From Hypoxylon rubiginosum (Eukaryota > Ascomycota > Sordariomycetes > Xylariales > Hypoxylaceae): 64,000 bases of DNA. Under the pieces are notes generated by a model that saw nothing but the letters and a program-made list of their open reading frames with translations, had not been told where the DNA came from and did not search any database. Within the stretch, counting starts at the first letter, position 1. Each line of letters begins with the position of its first letter. A program made the translations under genes and the position numbers. The stretch is from the NCBI GenBank assembly GCA_902806565.1, contig CADCXA010000016.1, positions 868,001 through 932,000 of the forward strand, in the 5' to 3' direction. Shown here one piece after another: positions 23,226 to 35,732 of the stretch.

Positions 23226-23901
23226 CGCGAAAATTCACAGGAAATTTCTGGTGGGGGTAATTAGCCGGAGTTTTTCCGAGGAGGGGAATGATTATTAATC
23301 CGTTCCGGGGGTACGTACCTTCCGATGCCGTTTGTACCTATGTAGCTCCGATTGTGGTTTAGCGCGTTGAAACTGCAATCCTGGTACGTAGCTTTCTGAC
23401 GCTAGGAAGAGCAATGATCCGATCCGAACATGGAGTAGGCGGAAGAACTTCGGGAGAACTGGGGGAAATCCTATCGGATTAAGTATCGACCGAGAGTGGG
23501 GGTGGGGCACGCAGAATCAGACTTTCTGATCCCGGCAAAAAATACCTAGGTACATGCATAATCCAACCCTTTTTTTTTACCCCACTGATTAGAGTTATGT
23601 ACCTAAGTACAGAGACGTTAGTGCGCATGTGCACCTTTCCCCCTATTACCAGGTATCTAGCTCACACATATGAAGACACAGGCTGGATATAATGATTGTT
23701 GCCAAATTAATAGATGTGAATTGTCAGTACCGCTATAATCACACATTGCCTTGCAACTTATTTTTAACTTATTTTCAACAACTATCTCTAGAGCTTTAGG
23801 AGAGTTGAGAAGCAATACAATGCCCACAGTGTGTCAGGAGGGCTTTGCCTCGATAGAACTAAATTGCTTGCCAACAATAGGCAGCTCAAGTTACTTCAAT
23901 A
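23226..23901. other. Region between eIF3m leader and the thioesterase-like gene
   Basis: About 680 bp with no supported gene. It contains a T9 run near 23571-23579 and one TACCTAGGTA copy. Confidence 0.55.
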
Positions 23902-24798
23902 TCATTGTCCATCATCCTTGAGCGGCCACTTGACCTCGAGCTGAATGAAGTCCACGATATCATCAATCTCGTTAGGGATCTTGTACCAATGCCCAAGATC
24001 TGCGTAGGGCTTCCATAGTACTTTGTAACCAGCAGTTCGCATCGCCCTAGCAGCAGCCTCGCCCTGCTCGATCGGCTTTTTCTCGTCCATATTGCCATGA
24101 CCAAGGAAAATGGGGGTTAGACTCGCTGTTGTTTCCCGTGTTGGGTGATGTAAAGGATCTAGACAGAGAAGATCTCTCTCGAATATCATGGCCCTAACCT
24201 CTGGGTCTGTTCGTTTATCGTCATCAGTAGCGAACGGGTCGTCTTCGTCCGCCTCCGTTGTCTCCTTCACCGCATCCTCCATGTCGCTCCTAAACGGAAG
24301 GTATCCCGACATGCCAATGAAGCCCCCTAACCGGTGCTCTAGGCTGAGAAGGACTGATAGTGACATGGCGCAGCCCTGGCTTAACCCCCCAATGACAATA
24401 TTTTCAGGGGGCACTTTAGACATCTCTAGGCGGATAAGCTCCCTTATTTCCAGCACAGACTCCGAAAGACCTTGGAGTTGCGTTTCTTTCCTATAATCCG
24501 GATCAGGGAGGCGCACAATGTCAAACCATTGCGTGAGCATGGCTCTCCCGAAAGCGGTGGATCGACAGCGCTTAGCTGTTGGGAAAATCCAACGCGCTCC
24601 TGGTAATAATTGCGGCAGCTTTTTGCCAGTCGAGGTCACTCCAGTTTCAAGAAATTCCGTGCCAAAATTTTCGCCATTAGAGCTGAGACCGTGAAGAAGA
24701 ATAAAGGAGTGACTATGTTTGGATGTAGGTTCGACAAGGAATATGGCTTTTTGGCTTAGGTTGAGTCGAGCCGGCACTTTGGGGTCGTGTGAGTTCAT
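23902..24798 (-). CDS. Acyl-protein thioesterase/phospholipase-like alpha/beta hydrolase
   Basis: Single-exon gene, 298 aa. It belongs to the phospholipase/carboxylesterase (APT1-like) alpha/beta-hydrolase family, which includes lysophospholipases and enzymes that remove palmitate from proteins. Visible landmarks are the oxyanion HG in FILLHGLSSNGENFG (about 35-37), the nucleophile elbow GGLSQG with Ser140, the acid Asp238 in FLGHGNMDEKK, and His270 in ADLGHWYKIP. An insertion of about 45 residues rich in Asp/Glu/Thr (DMEDAVKETTEADEDD) lies after FIGMSGYLPF and makes the protein longer than the roughly 225-240 aa APT1 core. No signal peptide, so intracellular. The substrate is not predictable from sequence alone. 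Confidence 0.88.
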   Translation of the reverse strand: MNSHDPKVPARLNLSQKAIFLVEPTSKHSHSFILLHGLSSNGENFGTEFLETGVTSTGKKLPQLLPGARWIFPTAKRCRSTAFGRAMLTQWFDIVRLPDPDYRKETQLQGLSESVLEIRELIRLEMSKVPPENIVIGGLSQGCAMSLSVLLSLEHRLGGFIGMSGYLPFRSDMEDAVKETTEADEDDPFATDDDKRTDPEVRAMIFERDLLCLDPLHHPTRETTASLTPIFLGHGNMDEKKPIEQGEAAARAMRTAGYKVLWKPYADLGHWYKIPNEIDDIVDFIQLEVKWPLKDDGQ

Positions 24799-25985
24799 TT
24801 TCCAAGGCTATTGTGTATAGAAAGCAAATAGTAGGCCTAGAGACTTGGTGTTGTATGGCGATGCTCCTCATATTTTTGTTGTATAAACTTCATGTTGATG
24901 TAAGTCTCACTACCTACCTAGGTAGATAGAGAAGACAGGTTGGAATTTACCAACACGCCGGGAACACATTAGACTTCGAACCGATGCAACTCAATCAACC
25001 CAAGATCATATCTTTCATAACATGACTTTGTATTTCCATACGAAATACCTTGCTAAAGTACATATATATGTAGTTTTTCCCATTTTCCTTTGGTTCGAAT
25101 CGTAAGCCAATAGATGTCTTGACAAAGCTATTGTTAGCATGTGTACAGCACGTTGGCTGGTTGGTAAGCTCCTATGACGCTATTCTAGCTGGGCAACTGC
25201 TGGGCTAGTGGTGGCCTATTACATCCTAGCAACTACAGGGTTCTAGGTTCCCGATTTTCAGGAACCAACATTTTAAGTCGACGGCCGAGACGCGCGCATC
25301 CTTTTGAACTTGTAAACGGCCACGGCCCAATCGATAGACGCGAAACGGCCTGCTATGTGACCATTCGACCATTCGACCATTCGGTCCAAGATCTGTTCGA
25401 GTCAATATGACTTGCATCTATTCGACTCGTCAACAATAACAGTATCCCAAGTTTGGAATTAGGGCTATCGGACAAATTGCTCTCGTTTCAGCTAGACAAT
25501 AATAAAGAGGCGTAATTCAACATCAGTTTTGCCAAGCAATTGACAAGTACAAAGTAGTAAAGTAATCGACAAACAAAAAAAAACAGGGCACAACGTGTCT
25601 GGAGGCCGAAATACGACCCAGGCCATGTATATTCATGCACGTGTATTAGAAGGGAACTCCTAGCAATCGCTCGAACCTCGTCCACCACATTTTTCGTCTC
25701 TTTCGTAGCCGGAGAAAAAACAGCCCATTCATTCTAGGTTGCGACGGACCAAATTTATGCAGCAGTTCCGGCGTCCACTATTTCGAGGAGCCAAGGTCGA
25801 CTAGTGTGAAGCAATCGCACGCACCCTGACTGGCGATCTAACACACTGCGAGTGTCGCTAGTAAAGAGCACAGAGCACGGAGCACGGAGAAAGAGGATAC
25901 CTCGAAGACCCGACGGAGCCCCTCTGATATTCCATCGCATATTACATACCTAGGTAGACACTCAGTACGGTAGCAGCTCGCCGCC
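24799..25985. other. Divergent intergenic region
   Basis: About 1.2 kb, AT-rich, shared upstream region of two divergent genes. It contains two TACCTAGGTA copies and a CGACCATT triplication near 25361-25383; no gene seen. Confidence 0.55.
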
Positions 25986-28875
25986 ATGTTCGACCGACTT
26001 CGAAATGCCCCAAAGGATAGGGGTGCACAATTAGACAGGAAGAAGCTCGAAGCCTGGCAGAACTCGCGCTCGACGACGTCAGCCCCCCGCGGCGTAAAAG
26101 GGGGAGATAACCAATATCAATATTCCATCAGAGGCGGTCCTCCGCCCCCTCGACCGCCGAGAGACCCCAACTATCCGCCTGAACGGTAAGTGCTTTATCA
26201 ATTTTAGGAGGTCTTCTACTACCCAAGGTACGGGATGGCAAGGCGGATGCGATGTCGACGGGCGACGGGCGAGCGACGGCCTCTTGCAGAATGTAGTAAT
26301 CACATGCATTTCAGCCCCCAACGCCAGCGAATTGGAGGATCGAATGAATAAGTCGGGGTCGCTCAAAGACGAAATATCATGTAGCTAAAGAGGATCAGCA
26401 TCTTCACACCGCATTCGTCGCATCTGTCGCATTTGTTGCAGCCGTCGTAGTTCGACATAGCTTCTCTTTTTCATCTTCTTGCCGACAAGATGCTAACACC
26501 GCGATATCGCAGTCAACCAAATCGCCAGAGCTACCAAGCGCCACCCTCGGCGCATGCGCCTAACTCATATCGCAACTCGAGCTACGGCCGCCCCATCTCT
26601 TCCATCTATTCGCAGCCGTCGCCGGACGCCGCTACCTTCGCCGCGCAGCAGCTACGAGTCGAAGTCGCTCTCAACGATCCGGGCGAGATTTCCCCGCCGA
26701 GTTCTCCTGACGCCTTGTCACCGAGGGACGAGTAAGTACGATCGCTCTCTTTGTTTGCGCTGCCTAGCGCGAAAGTGAAAAATAAAAATAGGTACAAGGT
26801 ATCTTTAAGGAGGGGAGAAGGGAGAGGCAGGACAGGAGAGAAACAGAGAAGCTGCTGAAGACCTTCTATCTCGTCACGCTGGAAAACCCCAACTCGAAGT
26901 GACCCATTTTGGCACCATCTGTTACCGACCAACTATCTTGTCACTTCTTCATGAGTCACCTTTGTGTTCCATTTGGAAACTATCTTGTGGTTTGGGCTGT
27001 TTGGATGGTCTTTATAGAGGAAAGACGGCAGGAATCAGCGTTCTTTTGAATATCCCCAAGAGGACTCTCTTTGAGGGGGACGGAAATACCACGAAGGAGA
27101 TTATGAAGGAGATGAAGAAGAGCATGATATCGAAACTGAAGCTAAAGCTAACGTCACTCTCTTGTTTCAGACCTAACCCGGGCGATGTTTCTCCAATCGA
27201 AGAAGTTCCAGACATGTCTCAACTCGGCCTAGACCCCAGGGGTCCCTTCAAAGGCGAATCCCGCAGTAACATTCCAATGATGCGCCGAGAGCGTCGAAAG
27301 AACTCGGAGGCTGCCATAAGTGCGCTCCGCGAATCCAAGTCACGCGAAAGATTAAAGCAACAACGACCATTTGGTCACGATATACGCTGGGATCCGAGTA
27401 CCGGTGAACCTACTACAGATGCGAAAGGCAGGCCATCGCAAGTAAAACCGCAAGAGTACGCCCATGGCCTTGGAATTCAACCGGGCTCGCCATCCCCTCC
27501 TCCAATTAAGCAAGCTCAGCAGGGCCATGCTTCGTTCGGTGACCGCATACGTCGAGTACGACAGCCCAGCGGCAGTCCCCAACCTGAGCCGGCCCCGCGA
27601 CCCGAATGGCGAGGAGCCAGTGGTCGAGCACCGATCGTCGCGCCCGTGAGCGATAAGATGGACGTTGCCCCGTTGAAGCTTCCTCGCAAGAGCAGTAAGC
27701 GGGCCAGCCGTGAACCTAGTGCTCTATCCCCCGTCAATTCTGTCGGGTCTGATTCGGCGACAACTCCGCTCGGCCGTGGCCCAGGCGTCGACAGTGGTAG
27801 CTATAATCGGAGAATATCTACGCACCCCGGCCCTCAGCCACAGTCGCCAAGCATCGCAGTCTCAAACACGAGTATCAGCCCGCAGACGTATCCAAGCCCG
27901 CCCCTTTCTGACGATAACACCATTCCAACCACATATTCCCCCGCACAACGAGAACCTCCTATCCATTTACAACAGTCCCTCCAAATTCCATCCAACGATA
28001 AGGCAATCCGTAGAAAACCGGCTGGTGGAACAGGACATTACCCTCAGCAGTCGACATCGTCATCCATATATTCCCAACAAGAGGTACATCCGGCCCAGAG
28101 GACCCCAGACACGTCTCAGGACGGCTGGACCCAACCGCCTTCTCGTTTTAGCATCACGACGTACGCGACGTCCCATCAATCGTCGACTCCTAGGGAAAGC
28201 TTCGACGTGAACGAAAACGCGCCGCCTGTCCCTACTCCGCCGCAACAGTTTACTTCACAGCAGCAGCAGTCTTCCGAGACCGCCCCTGGCAACTCGATTC
28301 TCGATCGCAAGCGTCCGATAGTCGCAGGCTATGACGGCGTCTCTTCCTCGCGGAAGAACAGCCCAATCGAGCCGGTCAAGATCAGCCTAGACTCCCCTTA
28401 CTACATGACGTCCGCGGTACCCTCGAGCAAACCGCCGCGGCAGTCGTCGCCGTCCGCAGCAGCAGGAGGAGGACCAAACGACTCGCGGCTATCGCTCGCG
28501 TCCGCGCTGACGGCCGCGGACAAGGACAAGTCGCTGCCGCCGGCGCCGCCGGAGACGCAGTCGCAGACGCAGGACCGGGTGGCGCAGCTGAACGCGAAGC
28601 TGCAGGCGCTCGGGAACCGGCGCATCAACCTGCACACGGCCATCAAGCAGATGACGGAGCTGATGCCGACGGACTACATCCTGGCGAGCGAGGCCGTCGT
28701 CCGCAAGCGCGAGGCCGAGAAGCGGAAGGTCGAGGCCCTACGGGGCGAGCTCGCCGACGTCGAGCGCGAGTCCTACGAGCTCGGCCTCAAGCTCCACCGC
28801 GCCTACAAGCGCATGGACCGCGACCTCGAGTACGAGCCTACCACGCTGTGGGTGCGTAGGGTCACGGGGTCGTGA
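25986..28875 (+). CDS. Large disordered protein with conserved C-terminal coiled coil, function unknown
   Basis: Exons 25986-26185, 26513-26731 and 27171-28875 join in phase to 707 aa. Introns of 327 and 439 nt are unusually long here, but both end in clear GCTAAC...AG sites. The N-terminus MFDRLRNAPKDRG is followed by roughly 550 residues of Pro/Ser/Gln/Arg-rich disorder with PPPPRPP, PSPPPIKQ and polyglutamine-like runs. The last 110 residues are ordered and probably coiled coil: VAQLNAKLQALGNRRINLHT, IKQMTELMPTD, VVRKREAEKRKVEALRGELA, LGLKLHRAYKRMDRDLEYEP and TTLWVRRVTG. That block looks conserved across filamentous fungi, but I know no function for it. Third positions become very GC-rich in about 28480-28860 compared with the rest. 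Confidence 0.8.
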
Positions 28876-30356
28876 TCTTAATGCCAAGTGCGGAAGGGAG
28901 ACAAGCTGGTGGTGGCGGTTGTTTGTCTGTGGCATAATAGAAAAGCCGAAATACTCTAGTTCTAAGGGATAGGAGTACTACCATGCTATCATAATTCTTG
29001 GGGCATGCATAGGTGTTTCTAGCATCTCGAGAGACGGGTCGGGGGGCTTTTGATTTGATTTTAGTACCTGTTGTATAGCCCCTTTTTTGCTTTTATTTTT
29101 TCAACTGTACTATTGCATACGGCCGCTGTAACTACGACGTTTTACGATTTCATCGATGGGCTCTTTCGAAGTAGAAAGGGGGCCGAGATGAAGACGAGGC
29201 CCCTTGAGATGAGATAGATGCCTCATATGACAGACAAGCAAGCAAGCAAGCAGGGCGAATATGGTAAAGCATGGAGTTTGTATGGCATATTCCCCCTTTT
29301 TTGTCTCTTTTCATAGGTCTCGTTGAGGGTCTTGACGTGTGTAGGGTATATAATACCAAGAAAAACTGATTCAAATGGATACGTGTATCCAAGGTGTTCT
29401 TATCGTAAAAATGACCAAGTACCTAGTTATATGTATTTGCTGTGCTGTGAATGAAACTACCTACCTAGCATGCAACACCCTAGTAGAAGGTTGGCTGTAA
29501 ATGAGACCACACAGCGTCTTGGATCTAACTCCCCTTTTCTTTGTCCATTCTTCCTCGTTTCAAATAGACTTTATAGCATCGAGGTTGTGTCTCCACGGTA
29601 TTCACTAGATAGTCATGACTTCGAGATGAAGGCTCGGAATAACAGGATACAGGGACTATTCATGCGGCCGTTTTCTTTATTACTCAAAGCTCCTGAAGAA
29701 GTGAATACGCGTCTACATTGTCCGGATACTCATAAGTACCTACCTAGGTAGGCTCAAGGGTAGGGCTATCGTTCTTACTAAGGCAAATCATATACGTGTT
29801 GATGAATGCCATGATTTAGGAGCGTGCGTCAGTAAGTTCGCAACTCGATGACGAAGTTATTGTGGTCAAAAAATATACACCCTTCAAATTTCACGGGGCG
29901 GGTAATCATGCACTTGGAAAAGAGTTACGGTTTCGAGCACTGCAACTTTGGAATGGAAAACGTATGAATTAGTTACTAAACCACGAGTATAGTAAAATGC
30001 AAGCTTTGACTATCGTATCCCCGCCGTGGTCCAGAGCATCCATCATCCACTAAGTCAGTAAAAGCATCGAGTTCGTAATAAAAAGGGAGGGGTATGCCAC
30101 CAACTCCGAGTCAAATCAATGCAATAACTTGGTTCGTAAAACACAGTACTCGTACATATATCAGGATATGATATTTGGATCCCTACGTGGGGAGCCAGAG
30201 GTGGTAAAAAGATCGCCCTTCCTGAACCTAAGTAATAGATCGTTCCGTCACTGAGAACGCCCTATTCATCGTACAAAGGGCCGAAATCACCATCTTAATC
30301 GCTATCACCTTGGGACTACTCACCAAGAGAGATTGGCGACGGCATTACATGGCCTT
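28876..30356. other. Convergent 3' region
   Basis: About 1.5 kb between two convergent genes. It contains CAAG tetranucleotide repeats near 29226-29250 and one TACCTAGGTA copy; no supported gene. Confidence 0.55.
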
Positions 30357-33171
30357 CTAGGGCGCGAGTTGCCTCGACGGGGTACCATCAGCTTTACGGG
30401 GAGGTAGGCTCGCGGGGATATCTTCGTCCGAGTCACTGTCTGAAGATTCCACATCATCTAGTACCATCGGTGTTGTGGCTGAGCCGCCTTGTTTCGTAGT
30501 CTGGTCTTCCGTCGTGGCGTCTGTCGTAGTGGCCTGGCCGGCTTGTGTAAAGTGGGACGATACGCGGTAGCCTTTGCGTTGTAGTGACGAAAGACTATTT
30601 TGAGCGGGCGTTGACTGCTGTGAGGCTGTGGACTGAAGCTGCGTAGGGGATCTCGGAAGTGTAGGGGACTTTGGTATAGAAGACCCCAGTAGTGCAATAG
30701 GCTTAGGTAGTGTAGGATCAGCCGTGGCCGCCGTTGCATTTGATCCACTTAGCCCGGTCTTCATGTCTGAGACAGATATATGATTGATCTTGGGCTCGCC
30801 ATTGCTCTCAGGATCCCGCGGGGTTAAAGTAGAAGGACCGTCGTCAGTTCGTTGCCGTTTGGCGAGCGGTGTCCCCTCTGGTTGATCTGGGCTGTTATGC
30901 TTCCAACCCATACGCAGACGTTCACTATCAATCTCGGCTTTGGTACGTCGGTTTCGAAGGCGAACACCGTACTTCTTCCTAATGATGCTCTGCTTCGTGC
31001 TAAAGCTGTTCTGAAGGCCGTCAAGTTTGGTTTGTCTTAAAGCCGCATCTTCGATTGCCTCTGCTTGTTTAAAGCGGGTAGTGTAGCTGAGTTCAGCCTG
31101 TCTGAGTTCGTCATTCAGTCGCTCTAATGTGCTAGGGTTTAGGTGAGCGTAGGGATCATTGTCCTTAGATCCAGGAGTTGCTGCCATGGTTCTACGCTGC
31201 ATTGGGGTTGAGGCGAGAATCTGTTGCTGATTTCCAGAAGGGTGAGGTACAGCAGATAAAGGAGGCTGGACTGGACTGTTATTGCCAGACGAAAGCGTGA
31301 TAGGGGATCCGCCATTTGCTGAGGCTCTAGGAGTCGCCCCGGCGATACCGTGGTCGCCGCACACGTTATTGTTGGTATGCTACAGAACGTATGAGCAGCG
31401 TGTTGGCACGATTGGGGCAAATCACTTACATATTCCCTGCCAACTTTGGTAACGAAACCGGAGCCACAATATTTGCATGAAAATGAAAACCCTTCCTTAT
31501 TGGGTGGCTCCTTCGTGCATACTTGCTTCTGGACATGCTGTTCCTAAATTAGTTGTTGGTATAGAAGAGGAATGGGGAGGACTCACGTATTCATATGGCT
31601 GGGGGTTGTCAAACTTGCGCCAGCATAATGGACATTGTAGGATGGGAGGAGGGCCACGCGGCGGCGCTCTTGGGATAGATTCGATGGGACCTAGATGTAA
31701 GTTGGTCGACGGGTTGAATGGTACTGGTGCCGGGTTAAATCTAGGCGCTTCTCTTCTATCGTCAACAATGTCGCTATCCTCATAGCCGAGACGTTCGGCG
31801 CGAGCAAGCGCATTAATGAGAGAGCGGGCGTCAATGGTTCTCAGCCGTTTCTCCAAGGCTTTGTCCAGGAATTGGTCGTCAACCTTTTCCAGTATAGCAT
31901 CGGCTATCTCGTTCAGGTCAAGAGTGGAGAGATGCTCAACGATCTCTCGCTTCGATTCGGCAACCATCCTGGCACCGAAGTCTTTAATAGACCGACGAAT
32001 TATGACTCCGCTTGAGTGATGAATGACAGCATTCAACTGAGGCATCGTATTAGTGGATCAAATTTGGAGCAAGGGCGTAAACAAGCTGTAAATGGAGGAA
32101 GGGAAGTGGCACTGAAGACAGCGCTTACATCTGGGTGGATTTAAGTTGAAGGGAATCTGAAGTCATGACAAAGAGCTGATAAGTTGCATTTTGATAATTC
32201 GGAGTTAATTAAAATGAATAAGGCGAAGTGCGTTTATATGTTATGATGATTTCGTGTTCATGGTAGTATTTTGAGATGAATAGGCAGTGACTAGTGGATG
32301 ACAACTCTCCAATGACTAAGAGAACCCACTAAAGGGTGAGAACGCCAAGAGACGAGACGGAAAAGGGGGATGCCACCAGAAAAGAAAAAGAGAATACCTA
32401 GGTACTTACAAGAAATGCGTGATGGAATTCTGAGCCGAGCAGACACTTCTCCCAGTTATCACGGATGACTCTTCTCGCAGCTGAAGGAAGGGATTGCTGC
32501 ATAGCATGGGTGAGACGTGACAGGTCGTCCATGAACTTGGGGTTCTCAACGTGATGCTCTCTTCTGGGTGAAGGGAAACCTTGAGAAGCTTGAGGGTTGA
32601 CTCTCGGCCGTGTCGAGTGCGCGCCAGGAGGATCAACGATAGCGATCTTGCCCGAGGACGACTGGCGTTGCGAGCGTTGCTGTGGCGGGGCCGACTGAGG
32701 AGGAGGCTGCGTTGGTGTATACATGACTATTGGTCTCATCGGCGCGGGTGCTAGTACCGGCGGAGGTGCCGAGGCCGAAGGTGAAGGCCGTGCCGGTGCG
32801 CGTGTTGCCATCGCCGCTGCCGCTGCCGTAGCCATTGCCATTACTGGAGAAGGCGCGCCAAACTCACCAGGCGTGGTGGTACTAGGTGTCCCGATGGCTG
32901 TGACAGGAGAAGCTGGCCCAGCTGAGCTGGATCCATTGGTAGAGCTGCCCTTGAGTCCATTGATACTTCGTGGTAGACCGTTTGGGTAGTGCGTCGCAGG
33001 GTTGGGCGAGGGATTGGCTGGAGAGGGGACCTGGGATGAGGCTTGCGACGGTGTTTGCGCCGATGTTTGCGCCGGGGGCAGACTAAGTCTAGGTGGTCCA
33101 GTTGGTCCAGTTGGTCCAGTTGGCCTATGCTGTCCAGACGGTGCTGGTGTTGAAGACGGTTGCGCTTCCAT
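30357..33171 (-). CDS. Nuclear-type protein with two C2HC zinc fingers, uncharacterised
   Basis: Exons 32410-33171, 31587-32036, 31430-31537 and 30357-31379 (all phase 0) give 780 aa. The N-terminal 190 residues are Pro/Ser/Ala-rich with GPT repeats. A helical region follows (RRVIRDNWEKCLLGSEFHHA, AVIHHSSGVIIRRSIKDFG, LNEIADAILEKVDDQFLDKA, DARSLINALARAERLGYEDS). Then come two fingers of identical spacing, C-x2-C-x12-H-x5-C: CPLCWRKFDNPQPYEY|HVQKQVC and CKYCGSGFVTKVGREY|HTNNNVC, where bars mark introns. The C-terminal third has a coiled region (LERLNDELRQAELSYTTRFK), a basic segment (KYGVRLRNRRTKAE) and an acidic tail. For exon 3 I chose the acceptor at 31538 because it restores the finger spacing; an acceptor 6 nt upstream is also usable. 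A chromatin or transcription role is only an inference. Confidence 0.8.
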
Positions 33172-34670
33172 AGCGGCGGCGCTGGCTTGGTTGCTACACT
33201 AGCATCAAGCTGTTGCGAGTGGATTTTAAAATAAATTCAGACGCCGTTGCGAAGGGCCAAATATTTGCGTATTTCAAGGTCCTTTTGTAGTGGGGACGAG
33301 TTCTCGACCAGTATTCCCTTAAGATACCTGGAGTTGGAGGTTACGTGTAAAGGCTGGAATTGCGCTTTATTGCTACAACCGTTGCCCGACCTTCAGAATG
33401 TTATCATAAGAGATAGGCACCGCCGTACCTCCTTTACTTTCTTCAAGTAGCTACGACCTAGTACATCAATTAGCCCTGATATTCCAGTTATGTATTTTAG
33501 CAATACCTTCTTTTTTTTCCGGCTTCCAATGACACTTGCCACTTGCCACTTACATGCAATGAGAGATGACACGACTTACTATTATTATTTCACTGCGGCC
33601 TTAAAGATTTAACACGACACTGCCTGGTGTTTAACACACTGAGATAGGGCAACGATAATTAATTTAATAAATGAACGGCATACGAAACAACTTTAGGTGA
33701 ACAGGTCGCCGGGGGTTTATTATACCCTTTTCCATCTTATTTATAAAGTGGGGGTGCATATAGTTTATTAGCAGCAAATTTTACTTCCTATTAATATGGT
33801 GATTAAATAAAAAGGCGCACTAATTAAGTTAATTGGTCCGCGCGCATAAGCAATCTAGCTAACATCATTGGCCCGTTTCTTTTTTCGCGGCGGAAGGTGT
33901 GCCAGTTTGTGCCATCTTTTATTTTAAACAGGGCAGGTAGAAATGTCTCCGTCCGGATGAATAAGGTTCTAATATGAGAGTACCGCTTTGAATTGCAGGG
34001 ATTTAGCTTTCCCTTCTTTTCCTTTTTCTTTTTCTTTTTTTTTCCCTTGCCCCTTGCCCCTTTTTTCCATTGGGATATATCTTTCCACTGCTAACAACCT
34101 TATCCACCATGCAGCCAACATGGATTTCAATCTACTACACATTGAATGCTATGAGTTCTGCTTGGTCTGCCTCATATACATTGACATACATTTAATACGT
34201 AGTCTAGTCTTTGCCGGTCTCTTCAGAGAAAAGGTACGGTATAAGCTCTAACTGGTGGCTCAACAGGTTTCGGGAGAAAGTAAGACAGCAGGAAATTAGG
34301 TCTAACCTCAAAGTCTTTCATTCATATCTTATCCTTAACCTTTCAGAAATGCCATGTTGCACACATCTGCAATATTCCATACGAGAGGGAAAACACGGCA
34401 ACGATGGGGGATTTTAGGCTGTTTGCTACATCATTTGGTGAAAATTGAACATGCGTCTAATGTAGCGAAACCGAATACAGGCTACTCGTTTTGGGTTAGA
34501 TTTCAATGCATTAATGCATCAATATATTGATATATTATAGGGTTTTTCCATGACAATACTTAGCAATACCTGGTAATACCTATACCTACAGGCACGGATT
34601 CCACGTTCTACAAGCTTTCCCGGTTCCGTTTCAACGTGTTTGCCTACTTCCAATGCTCCCCACACACCAT
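33172..34670. other. AT-rich intergenic region
   Basis: About 1.5 kb without a supported gene. 33600-33860 is strongly AT-rich (many TTAAT/ATTTAAT words), possibly a decayed repeat. A TTTTCCTTTTTCTTTTTC pyrimidine tract sits near 34016-34060. Confidence 0.5.
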
Positions 34671-35732
34671 TCAGGCGCCCCGGACCTTGAACCGGTACTG
34701 CTCTCCCCTGTCGAGGTACACCACCCGCTCGGACCAACCCTCCTCGTCAACCTTCTTCTTGAAGTCCGACAAAGGCGACAGGAAGACGTTGTAGTCGTCG
34801 TAATGAATGGGAATGGTTACGTCCGGGTTCATCAATTCCATCAGCTTCACACCTTGATCGGCGTCCATCGTGACCATGATTAGCGGCAACGACGGGCCCG
34901 GGATCGTTGTGCCTCCCAGATGCACCAGCATGAGGTCGATCTTCTCGTGGCGGAGCCGCTTCGGGATCCCTTGGAGCTCGTCGACGAATAGCGTGTCCCC
35001 CGAAATGTAGATGCGGAAACCCACATCGACCGACTCCGGGTCGTCTCCGGTCGGCGCCTCGAAGGTGTAGCCCAGCTCGAGAAGCCACCCGTTGGTCGGC
35101 GGCACGGCCTGGAGTAAGTCGTTGGCCATAGAAAGGGGCCCCGGGGGCACGTGCTTCCCAGGCATCCCCGTCACCTTAATCGCAGGCACTTTACCGTAGC
35201 CACCAGCATGAGAAGAGTCTTTACGGTCAATATGGAGCATCATGCTCTCGAAGAAGTCTAGGTCGTGGACGGACTGAAACGGGTCCTCCTTCGATTCTCC
35301 CGAGGTGAGGCATTCCTTCGCATGCGGCGTGGTGATGATGTCGAATGTCCTGCTCAGCGACTTCTCGACTAGCTGATCAAAATGATCTTCATGGTAATGC
35401 GACAACAAAATGCAGTCAATTGCCGGCAGCTCGTGTAAGTCAACCGCCGGGTTTGTTTTACGCTGAGCCGTCACTCCCGGACCCAAGTGTACATGGTCTC
35501 CGGCGTGCAAAAAGTTAGGATCGGTTAGAATCCGAATTCCACACCACTCGATCAACGTGGTCGCCGTTCCAATGAAGTAAACGCTCGCGTCTCCATTATC
35601 TTTAGACCCACGAGGATCCGTAAATGCCCTTTTCACTGGCAATGCGGTGGTGTCTTCGTTGGGGGCTGCCTGATCCTTGAGCAGAGGCTGTCTCTTCGTT
35701 GAATCAAGATGGAGATGGCGCATCGTAGTCAT
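34671..35732 (-). CDS. UlaG-like metallo-beta-lactamase-fold hydrolase
   Basis: Single exon, 353 aa. A metal-dependent hydrolase of the beta-lactamase-fold superfamily, of the type related to bacterial UlaG and NAPE-PLD-like proteins. The core begins ASVYFIGTATTLIEWCGIRI and ILTDPNF. The metal-binding motif is SHYHEDHFD (His112, His114, Asp116, His117). Further ligands lie in a GKHVPPGP segment, YISGDTLF and PIHYDDYNVF, and there is a LVHLGGTTIPG strand. No signal peptide. The first 45 residues are variable. The substrate cannot be assigned: many fungal paralogues exist, and relatives act on lactones, phosphodiesters or N-acyl lipids. Confidence 0.85.
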   Translation of the reverse strand: MTTMRHLHLDSTKRQPLLKDQAAPNEDTTALPVKRAFTDPRGSKDNGDASVYFIGTATTLIEWCGIRILTDPNFLHAGDHVHLGPGVTAQRKTNPAVDLHELPAIDCILLSHYHEDHFDQLVEKSLSRTFDIITTPHAKECLTSGESKEDPFQSVHDLDFFESMMLHIDRKDSSHAGGYGKVPAIKVTGMPGKHVPPGPLSMANDLLQAVPPTNGWLLELGYTFEAPTGDDPESVDVGFRIYISGDTLFVDELQGIPKRLRHEKIDLMLVHLGGTTIPGPSLPLIMVTMDADQGVKLMELMNPDVTIPIHYDDYNVFLSPLSDFKKKVDEEGWSERVVYLDRGEQYRFKVRGA

